The notes beneath the pieces are model-generated. The model searched no databases. It saw only the letters and a list, made by a program, of their open reading frames with translations, and was not told the DNA's origin. Both the position numbers and the translations under genes were made by a program. From the NCBI GenBank assembly GCA_938010435.1, contig CALLUS010000005.1:124001-188000 (forward strand): DNA of 64,000 nucleotides, given 5' to 3'. Positions 8,326-18,900 of the stretch are shown here, piece by piece (position 1 is the first letter of the stretch; each line of letters starts with the position of its first letter). The stretch is from an uncultured Rhizobiaceae group bacterium. GTDB taxonomy: Bacteria; Pseudomonadota; Alphaproteobacteria; Rhizobiales; Rhizobiaceae.

Positions 8326-9033
8326 TTACTTATCCAGCTTAATAGGGTCGCCTTGATAGCCGGTTTGTTTGCAATCAAGGGTCAATTGTAACCGCACAGA
8401 CCGACAGAAATTAGCCAGATGATTTGACGAAGTAAACGGGCCCGCAATGAGGCGCGCATCCAATTGGCCTTTGGATTCTGAGAAGCGTACCAGCGGATTA
8501 AGGCCTGCAAATAATTCAGGTGAACGCAATTTCAACGCTTTGAACCGCGCGGAAAGCACCGGAATGCTGTTTGAACCACCGATATCCACGCCAAGAATTT
8601 CAGAACCAACGGATTGTTGCACAGCAACTGGTTCAGGATTAAATTCTTCAGGCGCTATTGCTGCAGTGGTTGTTGCATCTAGTTCCGGACGATCTTTTAG
8701 CAGCTGTTTTTGATCCTTGCTGGCAACAACGGTGGCTGCCGGAAGCTCAGGAAACTGGATTGCAGCCACTTCAGGCAAATCGCTTGAATTACCATCTGTG
8801 AAAGAAGCGACCAATTGGCTGCTCAACTTTGAATCACTTGGAACCAGACCGATGGTTATCGCGACTGCAGCGCTCAGCACAGCTAAACTACCCCAAGTGT
8901 AGAGGGCCAACGAGCTTGCATGGCTCTTTTGCTTTGGCGGAACAATCATATCGTTTAGAGCAGCACGAGCGGCAATTCGCGCTTTGAATTTGCTGATTTC
9001 ATCCGGGTTCAACTGAGGCGTAGGGGGTTTCAC
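8326..9033 (-). CDS. membrane-anchored protein with SPOR-like C-terminus
   Basis: About 235 residues from a GTG at 9033, preceded by TTAGG; an ATG at 9105 in the same frame would add 24 residues. The N-terminus is polar and lysine-rich, followed by one transmembrane segment (LYTWGSLAVLSAAVAITIGL) and a long low-complexity Ala/Pro/Glu linker. The last 70 residues (VRFSESKGQLDARLIAGPF, then ANFCRSVRLQLTLDC) resemble a SPOR domain, which binds denuded peptidoglycan at division sites: a repeat ending in AGPF, then a helix with a cysteine. Two cysteines in that domain could form a disulfide. I would call it SPOR-like, not assigned. Confidence 0.6.
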   Translation of the reverse strand: MKPPTPQLNPDEISKFKARIAARAALNDMIVPPKQKSHASSLALYTWGSLAVLSAAVAITIGLVPSDSKLSSQLVASFTDGNSSDLPEVAAIQFPELPAATVVASKDQKQLLKDRPELDATTTAAIAPEEFNPEPVAVQQSVGSEILGVDIGGSNSIPVLSARFKALKLRSPELFAGLNPLVRFSESKGQLDARLIAGPFTSSNHLANFCRSVRLQLTLDCKQTGYQGDPIKLDK

Positions 9034-9170
9034 GGCTAACCTAATTTCATAATTGATGAACGACTTGCATCGTTTCTTCAACGAATCGTCTAAATTTAAC
9101 ACCAATTGTCTTAATATTCACCAAATCCCTTTACGAACACGCAACCTCTATTTCTGGACCGCTTATAAAT

Positions 9171-10535
9171 ATGACTTCTTCTCCTGTCCGATCATGCCTC
9201 ACAATCATTCTAGCTGCTGGCGAGGGCAAACGAATGGCTTCGGATATGCCCAAAGTGCTCCATCCTGTTGCAGGTTTGCCTATGGTCAATCACGTGCTCA
9301 ACATTTGCCAAGAGGCTGGCGCTGGCGAACGTGCTGTAGTTGTAGGCAATCAAGCGGAACGCGTGGCCAGTTCTGTCATGGCGTATGACAACAAATGTCG
9401 CGTATTCGAACAAACAGAACGTAAGGGAACAGCTCACGCGGTACTGTCTACATCAAATGCAATCACTGATGATCTGGATGATGTGATTATTCTTTTTGGA
9501 GACGTTCCACTCATCACGGCAACTACACTTCAATCTGCAAGAACCGCGCTGGCAGAAGGTTCTGATATCGTCGTTTTAGGATTTGAAACGGCTGATCCAA
9601 CGGGATACGGCCGTCTTTTGGTACAAGATGGCGAACTCACAGCCATTCGCGAACATAAAGATGCATCACATGAAGAACGCAAGATAACGCTCTGTAATAG
9701 TGGTATAATGGCATTTCGTGCTCAACACATGTTGGCGATATTGAACGAAATCGGCAACGACAATGCACAAGGCGAGTATTACCTTCCTGATGCTGTTGAA
9801 GTTGGAAGGGCCAAAGGATTGACGGTAACAGCCATAACCGTGCCAGAAGACGAAACGCTTGGAGTGAACGACAGAACTCAATTATCGGAAGTCAACGAAA
9901 TTTGGCAGCAACGTCGACGTAAAGAATTGATGCTGTCAGGTGTGACAATGGAAAGTCCCGGTACGATTATTCTGCACCATGACACTAAAATTGAACGTGA
10001 TGCCGTTTTGGAACCTTATTTGGTGTTTGGTCCCAATGTGACAGTTTCAAAAGGTGCTGTAATCAAAGCTTTTTCTCACATGGAAGGTGCAACGATTGGC
10101 GAGGGTGCCACTATCGGGCCTTATGCACGCTTAAGACCAGGCGCGGTAATGGAGCACGGCAGCAAAGTAGGAAACTTTGTTGAGATAAAAGCAGCCAAGA
10201 TCGGGGCAGGCGCGAAAGTGAACCACTTATCTTACATCGGCGACGCAGATGTAGGCGCAAAGGCCAATATCGGAGCGGGCACCATCACCTGCAATTACGA
10301 TGGATACTTAAAACACAAAACCATCATTGGTGAAGGCGCATTCATCGGCTCCAACACGTCTTTGATTGCACCTGTGACAGTCGGAAAAGACGCCAACACA
10401 GCCGCTGGCAGCGCCGTTTACAAAGATATACCTGACCATGACCTTGCAATAGAACGCAGTGAACAAGCAAACCTCAGCGGCAAGGCAAAGCAACTGAGAG
10501 AACGCAATGCCAAGCGCAAAGCCGACAAAAAATAG
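9171..10535 (+). CDS. glmU: bifunctional UDP-GlcNAc pyrophosphorylase / GlcN-1-P acetyltransferase
   Basis: GlmU makes UDP-N-acetylglucosamine for peptidoglycan and lipopolysaccharide from glucosamine-1-phosphate, acetyl-CoA and UTP. The 454-residue protein has the nucleotidyltransferase motif LAAGEGKRMASDMPKVLHP at the N-terminus, FGDVPLI near residue 110, then a left-handed beta-helix with hexapeptide repeats (IGEGATIGPYARLRPGA, VGNFVEIKAAKIGAGAKVNH) and the acetyltransferase active-site region IGAGTITCNYDG. Length is normal. It is followed after 164 bases by glmS, which supplies its glucosamine-6-phosphate precursor. Confidence 0.97.
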   Translation: MTSSPVRSCLTIILAAGEGKRMASDMPKVLHPVAGLPMVNHVLNICQEAGAGERAVVVGNQAERVASSVMAYDNKCRVFEQTERKGTAHAVLSTSNAITDDLDDVIILFGDVPLITATTLQSARTALAEGSDIVVLGFETADPTGYGRLLVQDGELTAIREHKDASHEERKITLCNSGIMAFRAQHMLAILNEIGNDNAQGEYYLPDAVEVGRAKGLTVTAITVPEDETLGVNDRTQLSEVNEIWQQRRRKELMLSGVTMESPGTIILHHDTKIERDAVLEPYLVFGPNVTVSKGAVIKAFSHMEGATIGEGATIGPYARLRPGAVMEHGSKVGNFVEIKAAKIGAGAKVNHLSYIGDADVGAKANIGAGTITCNYDGYLKHKTIIGEGAFIGSNTSLIAPVTVGKDANTAAGSAVYKDIPDHDLAIERSEQANLSGKAKQLRERNAKRKADKK

Positions 10536-10600
10536 GACTGCAGCCACATATCTTTTCAATTTTGAAATCTTTTGTGACTACTAAACTGAAAATCCGGTGT

Positions 10601-10620
10601 GAGTAACGCCCGTGTTACTC
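10601..10620 (+). repeat. inverted repeat in the glmU-glmS gap
   Basis: A perfect 7-base stem GAGTAAC / GTTACTC with a 6-base loop GCCCGT lies 80 bases before glmS. There is no T run behind it, so it may be a leader structure or an operator and not a classical terminator. I see nothing resembling the glmS ribozyme. Confidence 0.45.
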
Positions 10621-10699
10621 TAAAGGGTCAATAACTTCGCCAATGCACAGCCATTAGTAAAGTTTGATTGCTCGAATAGAAATGTAGAAAGAACGCTAA

Positions 10700-12538
10700 A
10701 TGTGCGGAATTGTTGGAATTGTTGGATCTCGACCCGTTGCTCCATTGATCGTGGATGCTTTGAAACGGTTGGAATATCGTGGTTATGATTCCGCTGGTGT
10801 AGCGACGCTGGAAGACGGAAAATTAGATCGACGCCGTGCCGAGGGGAAACTCGTCAATTTGGAAGAACGCCTCAAAGGCAATCCTTTGGCCGGAAACATC
10901 GGGATTGGTCACACCCGCTGGGCAACTCACGGTGCACCCGTTGAGGTGAACGCGCATCCTCATTTTTCTGGCAACGTGGCAGTCGTGCACAACGGCATTA
11001 TCGAGAACTTCCGTGAATTGCGAAACGAACTTCAGTCTGAAGGTTTCGAGTTCACATCACAGACTGACACCGAAGTAATCGCACATTTGGTGGCAAAATA
11101 TCTAAAAACCGGCGCAACACCCGTTCAAGCGGCTCATTCATCTTTGAAACGTTTGCGCGGTGCATTTGCATTGGCAATCATGTTTGCCAGTGATGAAGAT
11201 CTGATCGTCGCAGGGCGCAATGGCCCCCCATTGGCCATTGGTCATGGGGAAGATGAAATGTATTTGGGTTCGGACGCTGTCGCACTTGCCCCATTCACAA
11301 ACAAAATCACATATCTCGAAGACGGCGATTGGGCGACCATCAGCAAATCGGAAATGCAGATTTTCGACCTTGATGGAAAGCATGTTGATCGCGCACAGCA
11401 GACTTCTGTCGGTTCCGCGTTGATGGTCGATAAAGGCAACCACCGCCACTTCATGATTAAGGAAATTTACGAGCAACCTGAAGTCATTGGCCATACTTTA
11501 GCAAATTACGTGGACTTCAATGAAGACAAAATTGCCTTGCGTGATATGGGCAACCAAGAAAACCCATTGGACTTTGCTAAGCTTGACCGTCTCAACATCA
11601 CAGCTTGTGGCACCGCTTATTTGGCTGGTTATGTGTCTAAATACTGGTTTGAACGTTATGCGCGATTGCCTGTCGATATCGATGTGGCATCAGAGTTCCG
11701 CTACCGTGAAGTCCCCATGCCTCAGAAAGGTCTTTCACTTTTCATCTCTCAATCGGGTGAAACGGCTGATACATTGGCAGGTTTGAAATATTGTGAAGAG
11801 GCTGGCCAACATTTGGCAGCTATCGTCAATGTTCGCGAAAGCACCATTGCCCGCTCTTCCCACAGCGTGTTCCCAACACTTGCCGGCCCGGAAATCGGTG
11901 TTGCTTCGACCAAAGCTTTCACATGTCAGTTGTCTGTGCTTGCTGCTTTGGCCGTGGGTGCTGGCGTCCAGCGTGGTCATATTGATCGGGAAACCGAGAT
12001 TAAGCTGGTTTCCGAGCTTTCAGAAGCTCCGCGCTATGCCAACGAAGTTTTGAAACTCGAAAACGAGATCAAAGAGCTCGCGCATAGTTTGGCCAACAAA
12101 GAACACGTTCTCTATCTGGGGCGCGATACAAACTATCCACTTGCTATGGAAGGTGCATTAAAACTCAAAGAACTGTCATACATTCATGCCGAAGCTTATG
12201 CCGCAGGTGAGTTGAAACACGGTCCTATCGCCTTGATTGACGAGCAGATGCCCGTTGTGGTGATTGCCCCTTACGATCGGATTTTCGAAAAAACAGTGTC
12301 CAACATGCAAGAGGTTGCAGCGCGTGGAGGCAAGATCATTCTTATCACCGACAAACGCGGTGCAGAAGAAGTGGGGATGGACGAAGCCCAAATTATTCTC
12401 ATGCCTGATATGCCGGAAATCATCACTCCAATTATTTACTCATTGCCAATCCAGATATTGGCCTATCACACAGCTGTTCACATGGGCACAGATGTGGATC
12501 AACCGCGGAATTTGGCAAAGTCAGTGACGGTCGAGTAG
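10700..12538 (+). CDS. glmS: glutamine--fructose-6-phosphate aminotransferase
   Basis: GlmS converts fructose-6-phosphate and glutamine to glucosamine-6-phosphate, the entry step to amino sugars. The 612-residue protein starts MCGIVGIVGSRPVAPLI with the nucleophile cysteine at position 2, and continues with RLEYRGYDSAGVA, GHTRWATHGAPVEVNAHPH and AVVHNGIIENF of the glutaminase domain. The isomerase half has two SIS domains with ACGTAYLAGYVSKYWFE, SQSGETADTLAGL, STKAFTCQ and KELSYIHAEAYAAGELKHGP, ending in NLAKSVTVE, the conserved tail. Complete and typical. Confidence 0.98.
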   Translation: MCGIVGIVGSRPVAPLIVDALKRLEYRGYDSAGVATLEDGKLDRRRAEGKLVNLEERLKGNPLAGNIGIGHTRWATHGAPVEVNAHPHFSGNVAVVHNGIIENFRELRNELQSEGFEFTSQTDTEVIAHLVAKYLKTGATPVQAAHSSLKRLRGAFALAIMFASDEDLIVAGRNGPPLAIGHGEDEMYLGSDAVALAPFTNKITYLEDGDWATISKSEMQIFDLDGKHVDRAQQTSVGSALMVDKGNHRHFMIKEIYEQPEVIGHTLANYVDFNEDKIALRDMGNQENPLDFAKLDRLNITACGTAYLAGYVSKYWFERYARLPVDIDVASEFRYREVPMPQKGLSLFISQSGETADTLAGLKYCEEAGQHLAAIVNVRESTIARSSHSVFPTLAGPEIGVASTKAFTCQLSVLAALAVGAGVQRGHIDRETEIKLVSELSEAPRYANEVLKLENEIKELAHSLANKEHVLYLGRDTNYPLAMEGALKLKELSYIHAEAYAAGELKHGPIALIDEQMPVVVIAPYDRIFEKTVSNMQEVAARGGKIILITDKRGAEEVGMDEAQIILMPDMPEIITPIIYSLPIQILAYHTAVHMGTDVDQPRNLAKSVTVE

Positions 12539-12560
12539 AATTTAGCTTGCATTGCCAAGC

Positions 12561-12577
12561 CTTAGACACAATCTAAG
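12561..12577 (+). terminator. weak hairpin after glmS
   Basis: A 6-base stem CTTAGA / TCTAAG with a 5-base loop is followed by TGTTTT, 23 bases after the glmS stop. It could act as a weak terminator or an mRNA-end stabiliser before the DUF502 gene. Confidence 0.4.
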
Positions 12578-12616
12578 TGTTTTGGTCGTATATGTTCGAC
12601 TTAGGGGCTTTTGCGC

Positions 12617-13333
12617 GTGACAAAGACTGACAAAAACACAGACAACCAACCGATGAAACGTTCTTCAATTACGAGGTTGAGGAACTATTTTTTCACAGGG
12701 TTGGTCATTTGCGCCCCCTTGGCGATCACAGCCTATTTGACATGGACGCTCATTGAGTGGGTTGATGGATGGGTCAAACCTTATTTGCCTGACGTCTACA
12801 ATCCCGACCTCTATCTGCCGTTTTCTGTTCCAGGCTTCGGACTGATCGTTGCAGTAATCGTCATTACAATGGTTGGCTTTTTAACCGCCAATTTGATCGG
12901 TAAATCGATCCTGTCTTACGGCGAGTATTTGTTGTCTCGCATGCCTGTCGTTCGCAACATCTACTCAGCGTTGAAACAAATATTCGAAACTGTTTTCAAG
13001 GAAGATTCAGACAGTTTTCAGAGTGTCGTGATTGTGGAATATCCACGCAAGGGTATTTGGGCTTTGGCTTTTGTTGCCACCGACACATTGGGCGAAGTGC
13101 AAGACAATCTCGGCAAAATTACCGGAAAAACCGTGAGCGTGTTTCTACCAACCACACCAAACCCAACATCGGGGTTCTTGTTGTTTGTTCCTTCCGATGA
13201 GGTGATCGAATTGGATATGTCGGTCGAAGAAGCCGCGAAGCTAGTCATTTCAGCCGGCTTAGTAGCTCCTGAATTCAAAGAAGCAACAAATAAGGCACTT
13301 GAAAAGCGCTCTAAAGAGAAGGGCGAATCTTGA
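12617..13333 (+). CDS. DUF502-family inner-membrane protein
   Basis: About 238 residues of unknown function. I prefer the GTG at 12617, which follows TAGGGGC by about 9 bases; a TTG at 12611 and an ATG at 12653 share the frame. Two transmembrane segments (FFTGLVICAPLAITAYLTW and FGLIVAVIVITMVGFL) precede the DUF502 core: SRMPVVRNIYSALKQIFET, then VVIVEYPRKGIWALAFVA and VFLPTTPNPTSGFLLFVP. The family is widespread in bacteria and plants and lies between glmS and recG in many Hyphomicrobiales. The tail is rich in lysine and glutamate. Confidence 0.88.
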   Translation: MTKTDKNTDNQPMKRSSITRLRNYFFTGLVICAPLAITAYLTWTLIEWVDGWVKPYLPDVYNPDLYLPFSVPGFGLIVAVIVITMVGFLTANLIGKSILSYGEYLLSRMPVVRNIYSALKQIFETVFKEDSDSFQSVVIVEYPRKGIWALAFVATDTLGEVQDNLGKITGKTVSVFLPTTPNPTSGFLLFVPSDEVIELDMSVEEAAKLVISAGLVAPEFKEATNKALEKRSKEKGES

Positions 13334-13360
13334 ACTTGTCTATTCTGACGGCAACTTAAT

Positions 13361-15469
13361 CTAGCCCGCGCGCAACAATCGAACAGCTTCATCTTTGTTG
13401 AACAAATAGAGCAGGGTGCGCAGTGCTTCGCCACGTTCTGTGGTGAGTTCAGGATCAGAGTTTAAAATCAACATGGCATCGTCACGTGCCATTTCCAACA
13501 ATTGTGCGTGATGTTCCATGCGGGCAATCTGAAATCCCGGCGAACCTGATTGGCGCGTTCCCAAAACCTCACCTTCGCCGCGCAATTTTAAATCTTCTTC
13601 AGCAATCCGAAACCCGTCTTCGCTCTCGCGCATGATTGAAATACGGGCCTCTGCAACTTCGCCAAGCGGCGCTTTATAAAGTAGCAAGCAAGTGGATTTA
13701 TCGGCCCCACGACCGACACGTCCACGCAACTGGTGCAACTGTGCCAAGCCAAATCGTTCCGCATGCTCAATCACCATGATTGTTGCATCAGGCACATCTA
13801 CACCCACCTCGATCACAGTGGTAGCAACCAGCACACGGGTTCGACCTTCCTTAAAGTCCAACATGGCTTGGTCTTTTTCTGTCGGTTTCATCCGCCCATG
13901 AACAAGCCCCACATTCTGGCCTAACAGTTTTTCAAGAGACGCAAACCGTGTTTCGACAGATGTGACCGGGAGTTCATCATTGTCTTCAACCAAAGGGCAT
14001 ATCCAATAAACTTTACCGCCATTGGCGACAGCTTTTTGAACACGGTTGATCAACTCGTCCAAGCGTTCGATTGAAACAGCATTGGTTTGAATAGGAAGCC
14101 GATTGGCAGGTTTTTCATCCAGTTTAGAAACATCCATATCGCCAAAAAATGTGAGCACCAAAGTGCGCGGAATGGGCGTTGCAGTCATCACCAAAATATC
14201 AACACCTTCGCCTTTTGAAGCGAGAGCCAAACGTTGATGAACACCAAATCGATGTTGCTCATCCACAATGCCCAAAGCCAAGTTTTTGAATTCCACATTG
14301 GCTTGGAAAAGAGCATGCGTCCCAATCAATATATCGATTTCACCAGATGCTAAACGCGCATAAATATCTTCTCGGATCTTACCCTTCTCACGACCTGTCA
14401 ATATCTCAACGGAGACACCAGCTTTATTGGCCAATGGACCAATAGTCGCCAAATGCTGTCGTGCTAATATTTCTGTAGGGGCCATTACGGCGGCCTGACC
14501 ACCTGCTTCTACAGCAGCAACTGCTGCAATCAACGCCACAGCAGTTTTACCAGACCCAACATCGCCCTGAAGCATACGCAACATGCGTTCCGGCTTGGAC
14601 ATATCCGATAATATTTCATCAATGGATCGCTTCTGTGCTCCGGTCAGGGAAAACGGCAAGGCATCGAGAATTATCTTCTGTTTTTGCCCGTCCCCACGCC
14701 ATGGCTTGCCAGCACTTTTCTTCATACGGCTGCGCACCAACGCCAAAGCCAATTGACCCGCCAACAACTCATCATAGGCCAACCGTTGCCACGCAACGCT
14801 GTCAGGCGAAATATCCAGTGTATCTTCAGGATGATGAATATTCATCAAGGCTTGATGCATTGAACTCCATTTCTCCTTAGAAAGGACTGACTTATCTATC
14901 CATTCCGGCAAGTCGGGTAATGCTTGCAGCGAACCCGAAATGGCCTTGGTGAGAACTTTCAATGAGACGCCTGAAGTCAATGGATAAACGGGTTCCACCA
15001 AAGGCAATTCATCGAGATTGGCTTCTGAAACTATATGATCTGGGTGAACCATTGTTGGTCGCCCATTGAACCATTCAACACGGCCACTCACATATCGAAT
15101 TTCGCCTTCGGGCAATTGTTTTTGAAGCCATTTTCCTTGTCCGCGAAAGAACACGAGGCCGAGTTCTCCCGTGTCGTCATGACCAAAAACGCGATAGGGC
15201 ACTCGCGGATTGCCTCTGGGCGGCGGCTGGTGCCGATCAACACGAATTTTGATGGTGGCGATCACACCTTCCAAGGCAGATGCGATTTCTGGCCTGTTAC
15301 GTCTGTCAATCATACCACTTGGCAAATGAAAGATGAGATCAGCAATTCTTGGCTCATCCCGATCTTCATTACCTTTCAAAAGACGCGTCAATGCTTTGGC
15401 CAGTTTCGGGCCAATACCTGTCAGTGAAGAAACAGGGACAAACAATGGATTTAGTATGGGCGGACGCAT
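13361..15469 (-). CDS. recG: ATP-dependent DNA helicase RecG
   Basis: RecG remodels stalled replication forks and Holliday junctions. The 702-residue protein has an N-terminal wedge/OB region (FHLPSGMIDRR), Walker A LQGDVGSGKTAVALIA, motif APTEILARQH, GTHALFQ, the DEQH box in [22 protein letters not shown], and the C-terminal helicase motifs VHGRMKPTEKD, ATTVIEVGVDVP and QLRGRVGRG. The TRG-like LRGEGEVLGTRQSG follows. It is transcribed away from sdhE-mfd, with a short shared upstream region, so repair genes recG and mfd flank sdhE on opposite strands. Confidence 0.97.
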   Translation of the reverse strand: MRPPILNPLFVPVSSLTGIGPKLAKALTRLLKGNEDRDEPRIADLIFHLPSGMIDRRNRPEIASALEGVIATIKIRVDRHQPPPRGNPRVPYRVFGHDDTGELGLVFFRGQGKWLQKQLPEGEIRYVSGRVEWFNGRPTMVHPDHIVSEANLDELPLVEPVYPLTSGVSLKVLTKAISGSLQALPDLPEWIDKSVLSKEKWSSMHQALMNIHHPEDTLDISPDSVAWQRLAYDELLAGQLALALVRSRMKKSAGKPWRGDGQKQKIILDALPFSLTGAQKRSIDEILSDMSKPERMLRMLQGDVGSGKTAVALIAAVAAVEAGGQAAVMAPTEILARQHLATIGPLANKAGVSVEILTGREKGKIREDIYARLASGEIDILIGTHALFQANVEFKNLALGIVDEQHRFGVHQRLALASKGEGVDILVMTATPIPRTLVLTFFGDMDVSKLDEKPANRLPIQTNAVSIERLDELINRVQKAVANGGKVYWICPLVEDNDELPVTSVETRFASLEKLLGQNVGLVHGRMKPTEKDQAMLDFKEGRTRVLVATTVIEVGVDVPDATIMVIEHAERFGLAQLHQLRGRVGRGADKSTCLLLYKAPLGEVAEARISIMRESEDGFRIAEEDLKLRGEGEVLGTRQSGSPGFQIARMEHHAQLLEMARDDAMLILNSDPELTTERGEALRTLLYLFNKDEAVRLLRAG

Positions 15470-15656
15470 AATCTCACAGTGCCAAGGGGAGAGTTCCAGT
15501 ACAAGTTTGTATTTGCATCACCACCAAGTCTTTGAGCTCTATCAACTGTGGCAAATTATAGCGCCTAATGCCCTGAAATATTCAAATCAACAACTGACAA
15601 AACTCGCAGACAGCCTTATACAGCCTTTGTCGAATAAAAGGTGTTGGAGTCGAACA

Positions 15657-15938
15657 TTGAGCGAAGCGATGAGAAGCAGTGCGGGCTTAGATGATCGGCG
15701 CAAGCGTTTGCTGTTTCGTTCATGGCATCGCGGTATGCGCGAGATGGACTATGTTCTGGGAATGTTTGCCAATTCAGCCATTGCAGACATGACAGATAGT
15801 GATCTTGAAGAATTTGAAATGCTCATGCAGGTTCCAGACCCCGATATGTATAAATGGCTGTCGGGAACAATCGAAGTACCGGAAAATTGGAACATGTCTA
15901 TTGTTCGCCAAATCCGATCTTTTCATTTGGATAATTGA
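15657..15938 (+). CDS. sdhE: FAD assembly factor SdhE
   Basis: SdhE promotes covalent flavinylation of succinate dehydrogenase subunit A. The 93-residue protein contains the family motif SWHRGMREMDYVLGMF (the RGxxE flavinylation motif) and an acidic EEFEMLMQVPDPDMYKWL segment. I place the start at TTG 15657, which follows GGAG by 7 bases; an ATG at 15669 would shorten it by four residues. The frame stays open upstream through the recG start, but that part does not resemble the family. It lies 9 bases before mfd, so the two are probably co-transcribed. Confidence 0.9.
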   Translation: MSEAMRSSAGLDDRRKRLLFRSWHRGMREMDYVLGMFANSAIADMTDSDLEEFEMLMQVPDPDMYKWLSGTIEVPENWNMSIVRQIRSFHLDN

Positions 15939-15947
15939 ACCTAATTT

Positions 15948-18900
15948 ATGACAACCCCTCAGATTTCACAATTTTTAAGCTGGCTGCCAGACCCGACACC
16001 TATTCGCCTTGGCGGAGTGCCCGATGGATATGAAGCGCGTATCTTAGCGGAATCTTTGGCGCGCATTGCAGAAAAAGGTGAGGGGCGCGACATCGTATTC
16101 GTGGCCCGTGATCATCAAAAAGCCGCTGATCTGGAAGCGGCTTTCGCATTCTTTGCCCCATGGGCCGATACATTGAACATACCTGCATGGGATTGCCTTC
16201 CTTACGACAGGGTGTCTCCCAGCAATGATGTTTTGGCCAAACGTATCAGTGCACTTTCAGAATTGGCGCGAAATGAAACCACAGACAGGCCACGGCTTAT
16301 TACATTAACACCCAACGCGTTGTTGCAGATGGTGCCCCCGCGTGAATTCATGACCCAACAAGTCAAACGCATAGCTCCGGGGCAACGCATTGATCTTGAA
16401 GAACTTGTCAACTGGTTGGCTGGCAACGGTTTTGAACGAACACCAACCGTGCGTGACGCTGGCGAATTCGCGGTACGTGGCGGTATTCTTGATCTATTTG
16501 CACCGGGAGAAAAAAAACCGGTTCGTTTGGATTTTTTTGGCGACACGCTTGAGAGCCTGCGCAGTTTTGAATCAGACACACAACGCACAACAAGCCAACT
16601 GAAGTCCGTTCTGCTGTCACCCATGAGCGAAGTGACATTGGACACGAAAACGATTGCGCTTTTCAGAAGCCAATATCTCAAGACTTTTGGCGCCGCCACA
16701 CGAGATGACGCGCTTTACAGTTCCGTCAGTGAAGGTCGACGATATGCTGGTCTAGAACACTGGCTTCCTCTGTTTTTTGAAAAACTCGAAACAGTGTTCG
16801 ACTATATCGGCAAACGACACGTATTTATGGACAGTCTGATGCAAGAAGCACTCGAACAGCGTTCCGCCCAGATACAAGATCACTATGAAGCACGCGAACG
16901 TGGCCTAGACGCAGAACGCGATGGTGGTTCTCCGTACAAGCCCGTCGCTCCAGATCAAATGTATCTGAATGTACAGGCGGTCAATGCGTTGATGTCGCTG
17001 TCGCCTGTTGTTCATATTTCACCTTTTGAAGCGCCTGATTTTTCGCAAGGTGAACGGGTTCTGAACTTGGATGCGCGACAGGGCCGTAATTTTGCAGCTG
17101 AGCGCAATGGTGGACAGGTTAACATTTTCCAAGCACTCAGCGACCACATTGCGAACTTGCGCGGACAAGGCAAAAAGGTGGTGTTTGCATCATGGACCGG
17201 TGGTGCACGTGATCGCCTTACACAAGTGCTTGAAGAATACGGCCTTAGTAATTCCAAAAAAATCGAAAACTGGAATGAAATAGAGGCTTTGAAACAGGGT
17301 ACAACCGGCCTTGCTGTCCTCGGAATCGAATCCGGTTTTGAAGACGACGAATTCGCCATTATTGGTGAACAGGACGTAATGGGCGACCGTTTGGTCAAAC
17401 GTCGTAAAGGATCACGCAAAGGAGCAGATTTCCTATCAGAAGTCTCCAGCCTTTCAGCAGGTGATATCGTTGTTCATGTAGAACACGGCATTAGCCGCTT
17501 CTACGGGTTGGTAACGATAGAAGCTGCTGGTGCGCCTCACGATTGTTTGGAATTGCATTATCACAACGACGACAAGCTTTTCTTGCCGGTTGAGAACATT
17601 GAGTTGCTGTCGCGCTATGGCAACAGCGATACCGAAGTTATGCTCGACCGTTTGGGTGGAGCCAATTGGCAGGCACGCAAAGCCAAACTCAAGAAACAAA
17701 TTCTTGAAATGGCGGGGCAGTTAATTGCGATTGCCGCTGCCCGCCAATTGCAGACTGCCGAACCTGTATCACTACCTGACGGTGTGTACGACGAATTTGC
17801 GGCTCGTTTCCCGTACGAAGAAACAGAAGATCAGCTCAACGCCATTGAAGCAGTCTTCGATGATCTTGCATCCGGCAAACCGATGGATCGTCTTGTTTGC
17901 GGTGATGTGGGGTTTGGAAAAACAGAAGTGGCACTTCGCGCCGCGTATCTTACAGCCATGGCAGGCAAACAAGTTGCTATTGTCGTGCCTACTACGTTGC
18001 TGGCTCGTCAACATTTCAAAACATTCACCGAACGTTTCCATGGTTTGCCAATCAATATCGCTCACGCGTCTCGTTTAGTTGGCGGCAAAGCGCTCAACGA
18101 AGCCAAACATGGCATCAAAGACGGTTCCGTTGATATTGTTGTGGGAACCCACACTCTGCTCGGAAATTCAGTTGAATTCAAACGCCTTGGACTTTTGGTC
18201 ATCGATGAGGAGCAACGCTTTGGTGTAAAGCACAAGGAACGTTTGAAAGAACTAAAGTCTGATGTTCATGTACTAACTCTGTCCGCTACCCCTATACCAA
18301 GAACTCTACAAATGGCGCTCACAGGTGTGCGTGAACTATCTTTGATTACAACAGCCCCAGTTGATCGTTTGGCAGTTAGAACCTTCGTCCTTCCATTTGA
18401 TGGTCTTGTTGTGCGTGAAGCATTGCTCCGCGAACGCTATCGCGGCGGGCAAAGTTTCTACGTTGTTCCACGTCTGTCAGACCTGCGCGGCCGACAGGAA
18501 TTTCTGGCTGAACAAGTGCCGGAATTAAAAGTGGCCGTTGCCCACGGACAAATGTCGCCCGGCGAGTTGGAAGATGTAATGAACGCTTTCTATGAAGGCC
18601 AATATGATGTTCTCTTGTCCACGACCATTGTTGAAAGTGGTTTGGACATTCCGACAGCGAATACAATGATTGTGCATCGTGCAGATATGTTTGGCTTAGC
18701 GCAGCTTTATCAAATGCGCGGTCGGGTTGGTCGATCTAAAACACGCGCTTACGCATTGATGACAGTGTCGCCGACCAAAATTCTAACGCCAACTGCCGAG
18801 CGTCGTCTGAAAGTTCTACAGTCGTTGGATACTCTTGGTGCTGGTTTCCAATTGGCCAGCCATGACCTCGACATTCGCGGGTCAGGCAATATTTTGGGCG

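Noticed and set aside
10536-10699. glmS ribozyme or riboswitch in the leader
   Set aside because: Only a simple 7-base hairpin is present; I see none of the ribozyme core.
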